Assembly (NCBI GenBank): GCA_035356615.1 | Contig: DAOQSN010000026.1 | Location: forward strand, 12,618 to 76,617 | Origin: JAKQDH01 sp029558835 | Lineage (GTDB): Bacteria > Planctomycetota > Phycisphaerae > UBA1845 | Length of the DNA stretch: 64,000 bases | Direction of reading: 5' to 3' | Shown: in pieces, positions 52,168-61,859 of the stretch | How positions within the stretch are numbered: the stretch's first letter is position 1 | Layout of the letters: each line of letters begins with the position of its first letter | Made by a program: the position numbers and the translations under genes | The notes under the pieces: generated by a model | Seen by the model: only the letters and a program-made list of their open reading frames with translations | Told to the model about the DNA's origin: nothing | The model's database searches: none

Positions 52168-52986
52168 GAGTCTGTACCACAGCCCCGGGACCGGCACGCT
52201 TCGCTAACGGGCAGCCACGCCGCAGAACGCGTGGGTGCGGGTTGCGTCGTGTGCAGCGCACGCCACTCGCCCGAGCCGGCCGCCGAAGGCGGATACCACC
52301 CATGACGAGCCAATGACGCGAAGATTCCTATCGCCACGGGTGATCGCCATTGGCTTGACCGACCACCAGTGGCCCCCGCCGTGTGGCGTGCACTCGTCGC
52401 CGACCGCCCATGCCGCCCGCGCGTGGGCGGACCTGGAGAGCTGGCCCGAGACCACGCACTGGAGGGCTGGGGAGTAGCTCGCCCGGCAATGCCACGACGG
52501 TGGACCCGTTTTACATGCCGATATCACCGGTAAAATCACAGCCCCAGGTGGGCCGCATTCACGCGCCGACTACCAGCCGCGGCTGGGTGCAACCGGCCAA
52601 AGCGGTTCAGGAGAGACTTGGTATGGACGCACAGAAGAGCATTGCCCTCTTGAAGACGGAAACGAACGTGTTGTTGTGCTATGCAATCTAAATAGGACCA
52701 CCCAAAGGGGAAACCGGTAGGGTGGCATGCCCAAGTCCCGACGCGTCGGGACGCCGGCATGCTGTTGCAGCAGCCCGGCGTTCGGCCGGGGGAGCGCATG
52801 GTCCCGGCGCGCCGGGACTTGGCCATGCCACTCCCTTCCGACTGTCAGTTCCCCTATTGCGTGGAGCTACTCAGGCAACATTGGTTGGAGCACAGGAAGC
52901 GATGGATACTCTCTCTTTAGCGGGTATCACCCGGTTGGTCATTATCATGTAGGCGGCCACGCTGGCGATAAGCCGGGATTTCCGTC
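52168..52986. other. 819-base region with a repeat and no clear gene
   Basis: The region includes repeat copy J (52693-52875). A tiny reading frame with a Shine-Dalgarno sequence (AGGAGAG, ATG at 52623) codes for only 22 residues (MDAQKSIALLKTETNVLLCY, AI) and ends exactly where copy J starts, so it may be a gene cut short. Elsewhere in the region I see nothing that I can support. Confidence 0.5.
52693..52875. repeat. full palindromic repeat, family 1, with outer inverted repeats (copy J)
   Basis: The core runs 52720-52835 (GGGTGGCATGCCCAAGTCCC to CTTGGCCATGCCACTCCC). The outer arms are GGACCACCCAAAGGGGAAACC on the left and GTTCCCCTATTGCGTGGAGC on the right, as in copy A. The inside contains perfect small palindromes (GTCCCGACGCGTCGGGAC, CCCGGCGTTCGGCCGGG). 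Confidence 0.8.
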
Positions 52987-55900
52987 TTATGATCCGGTGA
53001 ATGCGCGTTGGAACGCGGCGAAGTCGACTATGTCCGCGTCGCCATCAGCGTCCAAATCGGCGCACGAACATTCGGGGACGATGCCGATTTCCGGTCCTGT
53101 CATGCACGCTGTGAAGATCAGGAAGTCGTCCAAATCCACAATGCCGTCGCAGTTCAAGTCACCCGGGATCAACAGCCGCAGGTAGATGTCATCGTAATAG
53201 ACCGTCGTGGACGCGTTAGCGAAAAGATCGAGGGCGCCGATGGCGAGCGCGCCGCCGCCGCTACCGAAGACGCCGGCGGTCCAGGAGGCCGCCGTTCCCA
53301 GTTCGATCCCGTCGTAGTAGGTGCGGTAGAGGTCGGCGGTCAGGTCAATCAGAACGTCGATCCTCACCCAGCGGTCTGTGATGAGTGGGAGGGATGCGGG
53401 CGTCTGCTGGTCACGGATGAATGAACCCGTCAGAGAGTCGGCGTGAAGCTGGACAGACCAGTGGTACGGGCCGCCGTCCTGGTAGGTATTCAGCAAGATG
53501 AAGTACGAACCGCAGAACTCGCCCGTCGGATCGCAGCCCGACTGGAAGTCCGCCGGCACATACTGCCAGGTCGTAAACACGTAGCGGGCCGCGGGAAGGT
53601 CGAGCTCTTGAATGAGGTCCGTCGGCCCCTCGACCCGCAGCGAGTTGAACAGGGTACGAGCCTGAGCGTCCGCCACGAAGCCGTCGACGAGTGGGTTGCC
53701 GTCCCAGCCCTTCCACCCGTACTGGCCGTGCAGGCCGAGGCCCACTTCGTAGAAGTCAAACGCGTCGTGCCAGTAGTCGGCCCACCAGGTGCTGCTGGAC
53801 ATGGCGAAGTTGTCGATCGCCACCGGGCCGCTACTTTCACTCGCGGACAAGAACCAATGGAACTCCTGCCAGGCTGGGGGCGGAAGCACGTCGAACGTCA
53901 AGTGGACGCGCAGCCAGCCGTCCTCTAACTCCTCGATTTCTTCGTGGGTGTTCTCGATCAAACTCTCCGGCGGCACCACGGGCTCCCACCAGAGCCCCCC
54001 TCCTCCAGTGTAGTAGTCGAACTGATATGAAACGTGCTCGCGACCGCCAGGCTCGGCTTGATCATCAAAGTGGACCATGAGCTGCCCGTCGGAGGGGAAC
54101 CCGCCCGGCAGGCCGATCGCGCCGTGATGATCCGTGACCTCGGCCAGCCACTCCGGCGGGTACGACCCGAAGCGGTCCCACAGCGTGCCGCCATGCCAAG
54201 TCGGCAGCACGTCGTAATGCGGTGCCGGCGGCCACTCCGGAGAGCTGAAGTAGTAATACTGGGATTGGCTCTTGTCCTGCTGCTCCGGCGGCACGTTCGG
54301 TTCTTGCAGTGGTTTGTCCTTGGGCTGGCCCACTGTGTCGATCGTCAGGTTGTCAATGAAGATGTAGGCGTCGCCGCTGGTGCCAGTCTTCAGTGTGATG
54401 GCGATGTCCTCAAACTGGACGAGCGGCGTGATGTCTTGCTCCCACGTGTACTTGATCGAACCGTCCGGATTCGCAGTCGCGTGCACTGTCTGCGGTTGGT
54501 GCGCGGCCGGCGGCGTCAGCTCGTCTCCGGAGGGCGGCTGGACCACTACGTTCCAGGCATTGCCAGTTGGATCGTCGGTCATGATGTCGGCTGTGATCAC
54601 AACCTGCTGCTTCTCTGCCGGGCTGTACGTGTTGAACAATCGGGCGGTCAGGACGGCGGTTTGCTGCGGCCCGGATACGCCCCAGAAGCCCTGCTGGTCG
54701 GGCCAACGCGGCTCGCTGTAGTAGTACGTTAGCGGACCATTCTGCTCCCACGCCGGCAGGTTGACCTGCGGTGGAACCTGGAATGGGTTCGCCGACCCGG
54801 GAAACCAAGGCGCGGTGAATTCGTACCCCAGGGCAACGCTTACAGCGGCCTCAGGTACCGGATCGGTCGCCATGGCGACCGGGCCGCTGAGTAGTTCCAT
54901 TGTGTCGAATACGAATGGGCCGCTCGGTTCGCCAACGGCGCTCACGGTCAGGTGGTTCTCGCCTTCGCGAAGGCTCTCCCACGCTACCGGAAGCTCCAGC
55001 TCGCCCACCAGGGGACCCGGCGGCAACGGGATGGGCAAGTCGTTGAGGCAGATGATCCATTCCTGGCTGTAGATGATGTAAAGCAACACTAGGTAGAGTT
55101 TCGGCTCATCATCCGGCGGCGGCGGCGGCGGGCGTTTGGGCCACGGGGGCCAGGGAAGCGGCGGCAGCCAAATCACGGTGTCCTTGAACTGGGGGATCGT
55201 GTAGGGTGGCTGCTCACCCTGCCATTGCAGGCGCTCGACGATGTCACAGGTGAAGCCACCATGGTCCGTGAAGTGCAGCAGCAGTTGCGTGTTGGCGTCG
55301 AGGTTCGCGCACGCCGTGCTGATACCGTCGAGCAGGTCCTGTCTCGTCCCGTCGGGAATGGTCTGGATGTTGCAGGGTGCGCCCCCGTACAGGTTCTGTA
55401 GGGCGCTTTGCATGTTCTCCATGTCGTTGTAGTACGCCGGCTGGTTCATGATGCCGCCGAAGAGGATGACCTCGTGGCTGGTTCCACCTGGGTTCCACGT
55501 GAGGCTCTCTCCTCCGTTGCCGACCGCAATCACGGTAGCCTCCCACCGCTCGTGATTCGGTCCCGCCTCGTCGTGCTGCCGTGCGGTGATGAGGTCGGCC
55601 TGGACGTTGTGCGAGCTGAGGTCCCGCATGGCGCCCGGCGTCGGATCCCAGTGTCCGCTGTGCGGTCCAGCGAGTGCGCTGGTGAACTTAGAGCCGAGGT
55701 TCGAGTTGGGATCACTGCACCACTCGGCCCGGAACGCCCAGGCCTGCTCGTACCACTCCGCAGCCGAACCGAAGACCCACGGCACGCCGGGGCAGGGCCC
55801 ACTCGCGCCGAAGATGTAGGTGAACTCGGTCAAAAAGCCGCCGCCGTAGCAGGTATTCAGGAAGATCTTCACGTCCTGGACCTGACCGCCGTTGGCAACG

Positions 55901-56103
55901 ATCTGATTGGCGACGTGGAGGGCCAGCTCATCGTCGCGAACGTAGCCGTCGGACGTGCAGATCGTGGAGTGCACGCCAGGCGGTTGTTGCCGCGGGGGCA
56001 AATCGCCGGCACGGGAAAGCGCTGGGTTGCACAACAGGCTGCCGGCGAGAAGGAGGATTACGCACGGCAGGCCCTCGGAACAGGTGGCTGATGATCTGAA
56101 CAT
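52987..56103 (-). CDS. secreted protein with an apparently permuted caspase-fold (clan CD) peptidase domain and EF-hand tail
   Basis: This 1038-residue protein has a signal peptide (residues 1-32, LPCVILLLAGSLLCNPALS). Residues about 48-95 look like the second half of a clan CD peptidase, with strand and cysteine VKIFLNTCYGGGF (Cys85). Residues 205-285 look like the first half: HEVILFGGIMN (first strand), YYNDMENMQSALQNLYG (helix) and LLLHFTDHGG with His281. In caspases and legumain the His half comes first. A Pro-rich stretch (312-335) leads to several beta-sandwich or LamG-like domains. The tail has GDLNCDGIVDLDDF and CADLDADGDADIVDFAAFQ, an EF-hand/dockerin-like pair. SD AAGGAGGAG precedes the ATG. 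It is probably a surface or secreted protease; activity is not shown. Confidence 0.75.
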   Translation of the reverse strand: MFRSSATCSEGLPCVILLLAGSLLCNPALSRAGDLPPRQQPPGVHSTICTSDGYVRDDELALHVANQIVANGGQVQDVKIFLNTCYGGGFLTEFTYIFGASGPCPGVPWVFGSAAEWYEQAWAFRAEWCSDPNSNLGSKFTSALAGPHSGHWDPTPGAMRDLSSHNVQADLITARQHDEAGPNHERWEATVIAVGNGGESLTWNPGGTSHEVILFGGIMNQPAYYNDMENMQSALQNLYGGAPCNIQTIPDGTRQDLLDGISTACANLDANTQLLLHFTDHGGFTCDIVERLQWQGEQPPYTIPQFKDTVIWLPPLPWPPWPKRPPPPPPDDEPKLYLVLLYIIYSQEWIICLNDLPIPLPPGPLVGELELPVAWESLREGENHLTVSAVGEPSGPFVFDTMELLSGPVAMATDPVPEAAVSVALGYEFTAPWFPGSANPFQVPPQVNLPAWEQNGPLTYYYSEPRWPDQQGFWGVSGPQQTAVLTARLFNTYSPAEKQQVVITADIMTDDPTGNAWNVVVQPPSGDELTPPAAHQPQTVHATANPDGSIKYTWEQDITPLVQFEDIAITLKTGTSGDAYIFIDNLTIDTVGQPKDKPLQEPNVPPEQQDKSQSQYYYFSSPEWPPAPHYDVLPTWHGGTLWDRFGSYPPEWLAEVTDHHGAIGLPGGFPSDGQLMVHFDDQAEPGGREHVSYQFDYYTGGGGLWWEPVVPPESLIENTHEEIEELEDGWLRVHLTFDVLPPPAWQEFHWFLSASESSGPVAIDNFAMSSSTWWADYWHDAFDFYEVGLGLHGQYGWKGWDGNPLVDGFVADAQARTLFNSLRVEGPTDLIQELDLPAARYVFTTWQYVPADFQSGCDPTGEFCGSYFILLNTYQDGGPYHWSVQLHADSLTGSFIRDQQTPASLPLITDRWVRIDVLIDLTADLYRTYYDGIELGTAASWTAGVFGSGGGALAIGALDLFANASTTVYYDDIYLRLLIPGDLNCDGIVDLDDFLIFTACMTGPEIGIVPECSCADLDADGDADIVDFAAFQRAFTGS

Positions 56104-56664
56104 GATTCTCTCCTCCTTGGTACCCAACCGGAAGTGGCTTTGCGCCGGCGGCTCTTTTCGACAGGCGATTGTGCGCCTCGATAGCGCTACTTGACCTGAC
56201 TTCTCCCAGATGACTTGGCCCAGCTCCGCTGCCGGATCGCGTAGCGCTATTGTACCGTGCCCCACCGCTGGAGGGCCCATCTTTTTCAGGCTTTTTCCGG
56301 GCGGCGGGGGCGGAACGAGGCCGGCGAGGCCCTTGTTGCAGGGGTAGGGAGCTCCCGACTGGTCCAGGAACGGCCCGTTTTCCCCGCTGGGCGCATGGAA
56401 TCCGCCCGGCTTGTCCGAACAAGAGCGGGCTTGAGCGGTCTGCTGGCTCATCCGGAAGGCACCAAGCCAACTTCGGGCCGACGCAGTCGCTGGATGCGCT
56501 CCAGGATCGCGGCGAACAGCTTTCGCTGGACGGCCACCTCGGCCGTGCCGCGGCTCCAGCCAACGCTGCCGGTTTTCACCGGGCGGCCGAGATGATCCCC
56601 CCGGATTGCCACATGTGCTGCGCACTTGGGCAGGGAACTTGACGGAGATTGTCGTCTGCGGCGC
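56104..56664. other. intergenic region between divergent genes
   Basis: This is 560 bases without a gene that I can support. It has mixed composition with CTTTTTCAGGCTTTTTCCGG near 56281. A promoter for the minus-strand gene must lie here but was not clear to me. Confidence 0.35.
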
Positions 56665-56693
56665 TTGCGAGGCACCGCCCCGCCGAGTACGAT
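56665..56693 (+). promoter_or_regulatory. candidate promoter of the radical SAM gene
   Basis: TTGCGA (56665-56670) and TACGAT (56688-56693) are 17 bases apart, about 50 bases before the ATG at 56743. Confidence 0.4.
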
Positions 56694-56742
56694 TGTTGGG
56701 CTCGAAACGGCCTGGCAAGCACCGGAGGAACGAACCGTAGCG

Positions 56743-58113
56743 ATGCGCGTGTACTTGATTAACCCCTGCAACCCGCTCGTGAGCCTGATCCACGTCAAAG
56801 AGAGCCACTGGAACCACTACCGCGTCTGGAAGCCGCTCAGCCTGCTGGTGCTGGCCGCTCTCACCTCGCCGGAGTGGGACGTCGAAATCTTCGATGAGAA
56901 CGTCGGCATGCGTGACTACAAGACGCTGCCGCGCCCGGACTTGGTGGGCATTACCGCGTTCACCTCGCAGGCGAATCGTGCCTACGAAGTAGCAGCCGAG
57001 TTCCGCCAGCGGGGTGTGCCGGTGGTCATGGGAGGCATACATGCCTCCATGTGTCCGGAAGAGGCTTTGCCGCGCGTGGACTCGGTGATCACGGGGGAGG
57101 CCGAGTCCGTCTGGGCCCGGGTTCTGGCCGACGTCCAGCAGGGCACCCTGAAAGCGGGGTACGCCGGCGGGCATGCGAACATCAACGAGATTCCGCCCGC
57201 CCGGCATGACCTGCTGACCGATTCCTATGCGTTTGGCGCAATTCAGACCACGCGGGGCTGCCCGCTGAATTGCAGCTTCTGCAGCGTGACGACCTTCAAT
57301 GGCTACCGTTACCGGCAGCGGCCCATCGACGAAGTGGTGCGGGAATTCGCTGCGATCCGGGAAAAACACGTGCTGGTCGTGGACGACAACCTTATCGGCA
57401 CCCGCGCGGAGCACATTGCCCGGGCGAAGGATCTGTTTCGCGCCCTGATCCGGGCGAAGCTGGGCAAGCAGTGGATTGCCCAGGCGACGATCAACATGGC
57501 CGATGACGAGGAGTTGCTGACGCTGGCGGCGCAGGCCGGCTGCACCGGCGTCTTCGTGGGCTTTGAATCGCTGACCGCGGAAGGCCTCGGCGCGCTCGGC
57601 GGGAAACGCCGCCTCCTGGAGGGCCGGGATTTCGCGGACTCCGTCCGGCGCATCCAGCGACACAAGATCCTGGTGGCCGGTTCCTTCATCATGGGGCTGG
57701 AGACGGATGAACCGGGCATCGGCGCGCGGATCGCAGAAGCAGGCATCCGCTATGGCGTGGACTTCCTCAACGCGCTGTTTCTTACGCCCCTGCCCGGCAC
57801 GCGACTGTGGGACCAGATGGCAGCCGAAGGCCGCATCGCTGCTAATACGTTCCCGGAAGACTGGAAGTACTACACGTTGACGTTTCCCGTGGCCCAGTAC
57901 AAACACTTCTCCAGCGGCGACCTCGTCCGGGAGATGGAGACCTGCGACGGGACCTTCTATTCCCTGCGACACGTCTTGGGCCGGGCGTGGCGCAGCGTGT
58001 GGCAAGGGCGCAAGCCCCTGATTACGCTGGCCGGCAATCTCTCCTACCGCAGCAACCTGCGTGTGAGCCGCAACGCCTGGCAGGACTTCCTGGCCTCCCG
58101 CGCGCCCTCGTGA
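56743..58113 (+). CDS. B12-binding radical SAM protein
   Basis: This 456-residue protein has an N-terminal cobalamin-binding Rossmann domain (about 1-140, with VEIFDENVG and GITAFTSQANRAYEVA). The radical SAM core has CPLNCSFC, with Cys173, Cys177 and Cys180 as ligands of the 4Fe-4S cluster. A C-terminal DUF4070-like region follows (LTFPVAQYKHFSS, ...YSLRHVLGRAWR). The HPNP/hopanoid-methylase and BchE-like group has this layout. Members methylate or cyclise lipids such as hopanoids, but the substrate here is unknown. The DxHxxG cobalamin motif is absent, as in many members of the group. GGAGGA lies about 14 bases before ATG 56743, and a candidate promoter lies before it. Confidence 0.88.
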   Translation: MRVYLINPCNPLVSLIHVKESHWNHYRVWKPLSLLVLAALTSPEWDVEIFDENVGMRDYKTLPRPDLVGITAFTSQANRAYEVAAEFRQRGVPVVMGGIHASMCPEEALPRVDSVITGEAESVWARVLADVQQGTLKAGYAGGHANINEIPPARHDLLTDSYAFGAIQTTRGCPLNCSFCSVTTFNGYRYRQRPIDEVVREFAAIREKHVLVVDDNLIGTRAEHIARAKDLFRALIRAKLGKQWIAQATINMADDEELLTLAAQAGCTGVFVGFESLTAEGLGALGGKRRLLEGRDFADSVRRIQRHKILVAGSFIMGLETDEPGIGARIAEAGIRYGVDFLNALFLTPLPGTRLWDQMAAEGRIAANTFPEDWKYYTLTFPVAQYKHFSSGDLVREMETCDGTFYSLRHVLGRAWRSVWQGRKPLITLAGNLSYRSNLRVSRNAWQDFLASRAPS

Positions 58114-58469
58114 TTCGACCTGAGACGGGGCGTAAACGTAGCGGTTGACACAGCGAGCGACGCTACGCAGCCCTCGTGGCGTCCCACCCATCCCCGCCCT
58201 CCAATACGGCGGTCGCGCTGAGGATCGCCGCCGGCGGTTTCAGTTCGGCTTGAACGCGAACGCCTGCCGTCCCTCTACCCGGGGCCGGGTTCCCTACCAA
58301 GAAGCAACAGGTTCACGCGCAGATACCCCCCGCCACAAACACGTCGCGATCGGCCGGGCGAAGGCAACCCTTGTGCCGAGACCGCGCGCCAGGTACATTG
58401 TACAGTTGCATGGCCCTTCCGCTGTTCGAACAGCGACGGTCGGCGCAATCCTGAAGGGGGGGTGCCCTC
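58114..58469. other. intergenic region with a promoter
   Basis: This is a 356-base gap after the radical SAM gene. Apart from the promoter at 58371-58399 I see nothing in it. Confidence 0.4.
58371..58399 (+). promoter_or_regulatory. candidate promoter of the beta-propeller gene
   Basis: TTGTGC (58371-58376) and TACATT (58394-58399) are 17 bases apart; the start codon is 70 bases further on. Confidence 0.45.
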
Positions 58470-61400
58470 GTGAGACGTCTACCGAATCTCCTCATCTGCT
58501 GCGGTCTGCTTTTCACCCTGGTAACGAGCATCCATCCGTCCATCGCACGCGGCGATCCGTGGTGGGAGACCTATCAGCTTACCACTGGCTCGGTGTCGGA
58601 CTACGCGCCGGCCGTCAGTGGCACGACGTATGTCTGGCAGCGCAACCTCGGCACCAATCAGGCGGCGATCATGAAGTGGGCGGAAGGGGACCCTGCCCCC
58701 GTGCAGATTTCCGTCGGCACCCGTGCCTTTGCTCCGCGCATTGATCAGGACCGGGTGGTCTGGGAGAACAAGACCGGCTCCTCCACCGATTTCGAGATTC
58801 AGCTCTGGGAAGCCGGTACCATTACGACGTTGACGAACAACACCGTCGACGATCGCTTTGCGGATATCGGCGGCAGCGGCATCGTCTGGATGGAGAGCAC
58901 GTACTACATCGTATACTACGACGGCTCCTCCACCACGCACATCACCGCAGTTAACGGCGGCGACCAGTACCCGCGCGTGCACGACGACCTCGTCGTCTGG
59001 GAATACGGCGGGTCTTCGCAGAACGAGATCTACTACTGGCACAATGGCACACAGTTCCCTCTCACCAGCAACAGCTACTCCGACGTGCGGCCGGAGACCG
59101 ATGGACAGACGGTGGTCTGGTACGCCGCAAGCGGTCCAAGCCAAAGTGCCGAGATCTGGGCCTGGGACGCTACCGCGGGCACGCGCGCGCTGACCTCCAA
59201 TAACGTTTACGATATAGAACCGGACGTTTCAGGCTCCCTGGTTGCCTTCGCTCGTAACGACGGCAACGACCTGGAGATTTTTGTCCTGTGTGGCGGCGTC
59301 GAGTACCAGATCACGGACAACACCTACACGGACAACGAGCCGGCGATCGACGGCGATCGCCTGGTCTGGCAGGGACAGGATTCCACGACCCGGCACATCT
59401 TCTACGCCATTCTGCATGATTTCGTCTGCGTGCCGGTCGGGGCGTGCTGCGTGGACATGGACTGCTCGGTGGTGACGGAAGCCGAGTGCACGGCGATGGA
59501 TGGAACCTTCAACGGTCCCGACAGCTTCTGCACGTTCGACGCGTGCGAGGCCGCCGCGTACCCGGCTGCCGGCTGGTCAACGTACCAGCACGACGCCCAA
59601 CGCACCGGACGCACCGAGGCGGTCGTCCCGCCCAGTCCGGTGCGCCTCTGGAGCACCAAGCTCGCCGATGACCACTATGCTCAGTCTCCGACGCTGGGCC
59701 CCGACGGTACGATCTATGTCTACAACTACAAGCTGACCGCCATTTATCCCAACGGCGGGCTCAAATGGCAGTACGATCCGATGGCGTCGGACTGTGCTTC
59801 GGTTTCGGTGCGGCGGGATGGGAACATCTGGTTCGGCGGCCAAATCCGCAGCGGGGAGGATGGCAGCGCTCTCTGCGGCGAGTACACCAGCGTCTGGCCG
59901 GGCGCACTGGACTCAAATGGTAACTGTTATATCGCGAACGTGCGGAAGATCACTCCATCCTGCGAGTTGGACTGGGAGTTTCCGGGCGGTGGGCTGGCCA
60001 ATGGTCCGTTGGCGGTGGGCCAGGACGGCGGAGTGTATACAACAAGATGGGAGCTGCTGCGCAAGCTCGATCCCGCCGACGGCAGCGTGCTGTGGACGTA
60101 CCCCGGACCGGGCCTGGCCGGGGCGCCTGCGGTGGCCGCCGATGGCACGGTGTACTTCTGCGCCGCCGACAACTACGTGGTGGCGGTGCACCCCGACGGG
60201 ACGGAAAAGTGGACGTTGCCGCTACCCGGCCTGAGGAATCCCAACGCTGCGCCCTCGCCGGCCATCGCGGTTGACGGTACGTGCTACGTCAGCCCGAAGA
60301 CTCTGGCTGGTGAGCCCGTCCTGGTGGCCGTCTCCGCTGCCGGGGCCGAGCTGTGGCGCTTTGTGGACACTATCGAAGGCGGGGATCCCGTGGCACCGGT
60401 AGTGGACGGGGAGGGCACGATTCTCTTTTCCGACGGGCTCTACCTTATCGCGCTGGCACCGACAAACGGCGCAGAGCTCTGGCGTCTTGAGTTCGACACC
60501 GCGGACTACCTGCTGGCACCGCCCGCGATCGGTCCTGACGGGATGTTGTACGTGGTCACGCGCGATGGCTGGGCGCGGGCGTACGGGGCGGGCTGCCCGG
60601 AGCCCCCGCTCAACGATCCGCCGTTCACGTACCGGCGCGTCGTTACCGAAGGTGATCTGGTCGAGGGCCATACTGTCGACACGCTTCGCCGTCTTATGCT
60701 CGACGAAGACGGGCGGGTGGTCTTCCAGGCCTGGGATGGCGTGACGGACGCCGTCTTCATCGAAAAGCCCCAGGGCGGCTTCGACGTAATCGGACACGGC
60801 ACCCTGATTGCCGGGTACGAGATCGACATGCTTGGAATGCCTGCGTGGGACGCTCAGGGCAACCGCTATTTGGCAGCCTACGTTGTTGACGTCGGCCCGG
60901 CGGTCTTCGTGAATGACACGTTATACGCTTCCGAGGGGCCCGCCGGTGTGGTCACGTTCGAGACCCTGGACGACTGGGACTACATTGACTGCAATGATAC
61001 CGGGCACTTCCTTACCCTGGGCACGCTGGAGATCGGCGCCCAGACCACCTTGTACGACGTTGCCTGGAGCACAGCCACACTCACACCGCTGATCTCCGAC
61101 GGTGACATCATCGATGGCTTTCATATAGACAGTATACAGCCGGCCTCGGTCAATGGTTACGGCGATGACGGCGTCCCCGTTGTAAGAGCCGAGAATGGTC
61201 AGTTCGCCATTTTGACGCCAAGTGCTGTGATCGCTCGCACGGGTGACACTATTGACGGGCATCCGGTCCTGTACGTGGGCGACCCTCGACGCGACGCTGC
61301 CGGGAACGTGTACTATCTCGGTGCTGCCGAGCATGGCGCCATGCTGTTTCACTACCTTCCGGGCGGAACGCAAACGTACGTGGTGGGTCCCTATGACTCC

Positions 61401-61859
61401 CTGAGCGGCCACCCGGTGGTGGATATCGTCACCCACGCCATCAACAACGAAGGCGACGTGGCCTATCTGGCGACACTACTCGGGACGGACGGCATCTTCG
61501 TCAACCGGACGCCGGTTGCCATCGCTGATACCACCTACATCGACGATACGCTGGTCCAGGTGGTCGGCCCGGACAACCGCAACGACGTGAGCATCAATGA
61601 TTCCGGGGAGGTAGGTTTCATCGCCCAGTTGCAGGGCGAGCCCGTTGCGTTGTTCGTTGCGCTGCCCGTGGCCAGTTTCGATGATAACCGGGACGGCTGG
61701 ATCAGTATCGAGGACATCGCGGGCGTGACCGCGTGCCTCAGCGGCCCGGACGTGTTCGCAACCTCCGAGTGCATCCGGATGGACGGCAACGAGGACTGCC
61801 AATGCGATCTGCGCGACTTCGCTGCCTTCCAGAATGCCTTTACGGGCCCGGCAAAGTAG
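58470..61859 (+). CDS. secreted beta-propeller / PQQ-repeat protein with EF-hand tail
   Basis: This 1129-residue protein has a signal peptide (MRRLPNLLICCGLLFTLVTS). A TolB-like propeller follows (about 35-325) of blades reading YAPAVSGTTYVWQ, APRIDQDRVVWEN and YPRVHDDLVVWEY, where each repeat ends in a V-W pair. A Cys-rich bridge (VGACCVDMDCSVVTEAECTA) leads to a PQQ-like outer-membrane-type propeller (about 370-710) with DGTIYVYNYKLTAIYPNGG and KLDPADGSVLWTY. A third beta part (710-1060) comes before the EF-hand/dockerin-like tail (DDNRDGWISIEDI, CQCDLRDFAAFQNAFTG). It is probably attached to the cell surface or secreted. Translation begins at a GTG after GGGGGG. The function is unknown. 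Confidence 0.85.
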   Translation: MRRLPNLLICCGLLFTLVTSIHPSIARGDPWWETYQLTTGSVSDYAPAVSGTTYVWQRNLGTNQAAIMKWAEGDPAPVQISVGTRAFAPRIDQDRVVWENKTGSSTDFEIQLWEAGTITTLTNNTVDDRFADIGGSGIVWMESTYYIVYYDGSSTTHITAVNGGDQYPRVHDDLVVWEYGGSSQNEIYYWHNGTQFPLTSNSYSDVRPETDGQTVVWYAASGPSQSAEIWAWDATAGTRALTSNNVYDIEPDVSGSLVAFARNDGNDLEIFVLCGGVEYQITDNTYTDNEPAIDGDRLVWQGQDSTTRHIFYAILHDFVCVPVGACCVDMDCSVVTEAECTAMDGTFNGPDSFCTFDACEAAAYPAAGWSTYQHDAQRTGRTEAVVPPSPVRLWSTKLADDHYAQSPTLGPDGTIYVYNYKLTAIYPNGGLKWQYDPMASDCASVSVRRDGNIWFGGQIRSGEDGSALCGEYTSVWPGALDSNGNCYIANVRKITPSCELDWEFPGGGLANGPLAVGQDGGVYTTRWELLRKLDPADGSVLWTYPGPGLAGAPAVAADGTVYFCAADNYVVAVHPDGTEKWTLPLPGLRNPNAAPSPAIAVDGTCYVSPKTLAGEPVLVAVSAAGAELWRFVDTIEGGDPVAPVVDGEGTILFSDGLYLIALAPTNGAELWRLEFDTADYLLAPPAIGPDGMLYVVTRDGWARAYGAGCPEPPLNDPPFTYRRVVTEGDLVEGHTVDTLRRLMLDEDGRVVFQAWDGVTDAVFIEKPQGGFDVIGHGTLIAGYEIDMLGMPAWDAQGNRYLAAYVVDVGPAVFVNDTLYASEGPAGVVTFETLDDWDYIDCNDTGHFLTLGTLEIGAQTTLYDVAWSTATLTPLISDGDIIDGFHIDSIQPASVNGYGDDGVPVVRAENGQFAILTPSAVIARTGDTIDGHPVLYVGDPRRDAAGNVYYLGAAEHGAMLFHYLPGGTQTYVVGPYDSLSGHPVVDIVTHAINNEGDVAYLATLLGTDGIFVNRTPVAIADTTYIDDTLVQVVGPDNRNDVSINDSGEVGFIAQLQGEPVALFVALPVASFDDNRDGWISIEDIAGVTACLSGPDVFATSECIRMDGNEDCQCDLRDFAAFQNAFTGPAK

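Noticed and set aside
52235..52477. Possible transposase end (GLTDHQW)
   Set aside because: The match to the GLTDH.W tail of some transposases is only seven residues, and the surrounding sequence shows no coding features or inverted repeats.
52693..52875. CRISPR-like or attachment-site interpretation of the palindromes
   Set aside because: Copies are single, far apart and without spacers, and no integrase or cas gene is in the window.
56104..58191. Upstream continuation of the minus-strand peptidase frame by about 700 codons
   Set aside because: It runs opposite the radical SAM gene and has antisense-like composition. A strong Shine-Dalgarno sequence, a start codon and a signal peptide at 56103 mark the real beginning.
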